Positions 6,074 to 6,684 of a stretch of 6,684 bases of DNA are shown in pieces; the stretch's first letter is position 1; each line of letters opens with the position of its first letter. Made by a program: the position numbers and the translations under genes. The notes beneath the pieces are model-generated. The model searched no databases and was not told the DNA's origin. It saw nothing but the letters and a program-made list of their open reading frames with translations. The stretch is from Prevotellaceae bacterium (lineage in GTDB: Bacteria > Bacteroidota > Bacteroidia > Bacteroidales > Bacteroidaceae), in contig JAUNIK010000129.1 in NCBI GenBank assembly GCA_030523505.1, forward strand, positions 1 through 6,684, written 5' to 3'.

Positions 6074-6684
6074 TTACAAATCCTTACCAATATCTCTACG
6101 GAAGTACTTGTCGGTGAATGTAATCTTCTGTGCCTCCTGGAAACTCTTTGCCAATGCCTCGGCTTTATCCTTTCCGTAAGAAGAAACAGCGATAACACGG
6201 CCACCATTGGTAACAACCTCACCGTCCTTCACTGCAGTGCCTGCGTGGAATACGATGCTACCCTCGACATCGTTGATGCCGCTGATGACATAGCCCTTCT
6301 TATAAGCCTCAGGATAACCACCACTGACGAGCATCACACATACTGCTGCACGCTCGTCGAACTCGATGGTACGCTCGTTGAGGTTGCCGGCAGCAATACC
6401 CTCGAACAGGTCAACGATGTCGCTCTTCAAACGGAGCATCACACTCTCTGTCTCTGGGTCGCCCATACGGCAGTTGTACTCGATAACCATCGGTTCGCCC
6501 TCTACATTGATGAGGCCGAAGAAGATGAAACCCTTATAGCAGATACCCTCGGCAGCAAGACCTTCGACAGTAGGACGGATGATACGATCCTCGACCTTCT
6601 GCATCCACTCTGCTGTAGCGAATGGCACTGGTGATACTGAACCCATACCACCGGTGTTCAAGCCTGTGTCGCCCTCACCGATAC
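6074..6684 (-). CDS. purD: Phosphoribosylamine-glycine ligase (GAR synthetase), C-terminal half, cut by the window edge
   Basis: PurD joins phosphoribosylamine and glycine using ATP to give glycinamide ribonucleotide, the second step of de novo purine synthesis, in the cytoplasm. About 202 residues are in the window, roughly the last half of a protein usually near 420-430. The frame is open to the right edge, reading [15 protein letters not shown] at the start, the conserved GDxGxNTGGMG loop of the ATP-grasp domain. [12 protein letters not shown] follows, with the E and N that bind metal and ATP. The C-terminal domain has [19 protein letters not shown] and the GGRVIAVSS stretch, ending in [12 protein letters not shown] at 6661 could be mistaken for a start, but it is the Leu inside the conserved loop and the gene clearly continues. 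The stop is 11 nt before the start of the membrane protein gene, so purD probably leads this operon. Confidence 0.95.
   Translation of the reverse strand, partial: IGEGDTGLNTGGMGSVSPVPFATAEWMQKVEDRIIRPTVEGLAAEGICYKGFIFFGLINVEGEPMVIEYNCRMGDPETESVMLRLKSDIVDLFEGIAAGNLNERTIEFDERAAVCVMLVSGGYPEAYKKGYVISGINDVEGSIVFHAGTAVKDGEVVTNGGRVIAVSSYGKDKAEALAKSFQEAQKITFTDKYFRRDIGKDL

Noticed and set aside
6659..6661. TTG as the start of a short 195-residue protein.
   Set aside because: The frame stays open to the window edge and the preceding residues (IGEGDTG) complete the conserved PurD loop, so this codon is an internal Leu.

Overview
The window looks like chromosomal DNA of a Bacteroidales bacterium, most likely Prevotella or a close relative. 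The reasons are a Bacteroidetes-type DUF2723 membrane protein of more than 1,100 residues, starts without strong Shine-Dalgarno sequences, a TAnnTTTG-like promoter box, and a GC-rich palindromic repeat whose translation reads SPSPTLPREGVG. No search could be run, so the genus is inferred from pattern recognition.

Layout. One short gene reads rightwards at the left edge: an M15_3-type peptidase (12-467). All other genes read leftwards. From right to left they are the 3' half of purD (6684-6074), a 307-residue multi-pass membrane protein of unknown function (6062-5139), a YqaA/DedA-like small membrane protein (5151-4699), the DUF2723 glycosyltransferase-like protein (4570-1214) and a NodB-family polysaccharide deacetylase (1214-600). 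The first three are packed with an 11-nt gap and a 13-nt overlap and look like one transcription unit. A 128-nt AT-rich gap (4571-4698) follows, carrying a candidate promoter and two inverted repeats. DUF2723 and the deacetylase then overlap in a TAATG and form a second unit. The leftward and rightward genes converge on a terminator hairpin at 490-526 that could serve both strands.

How the genes may work together. PurD is purine biosynthesis housekeeping and its neighbours need not share that pathway. The coupled DUF2723 and deacetylase pair is a plausible envelope glycan or glycoprotein unit: a predicted lipid-linked-sugar transferase and a carbohydrate deacetylase made in fixed ratio. The M15 peptidase would cut peptidoglycan stem peptides and has no visible secretion signal, so it may be phage-derived or accessory.

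Most of the window is ordinary core genome. The least ordinary features are a palindromic repeat inserted in frame in the peptidase gene, with a second copy in the opposite orientation in the convergent intergenic gap, and an 11-bp perfect inverted repeat ending at the DUF2723 start codon. I see no tRNA, rRNA, CRISPR array, transposase, integrase or defence system. No gene-free stretch exceeds about 130 bases.
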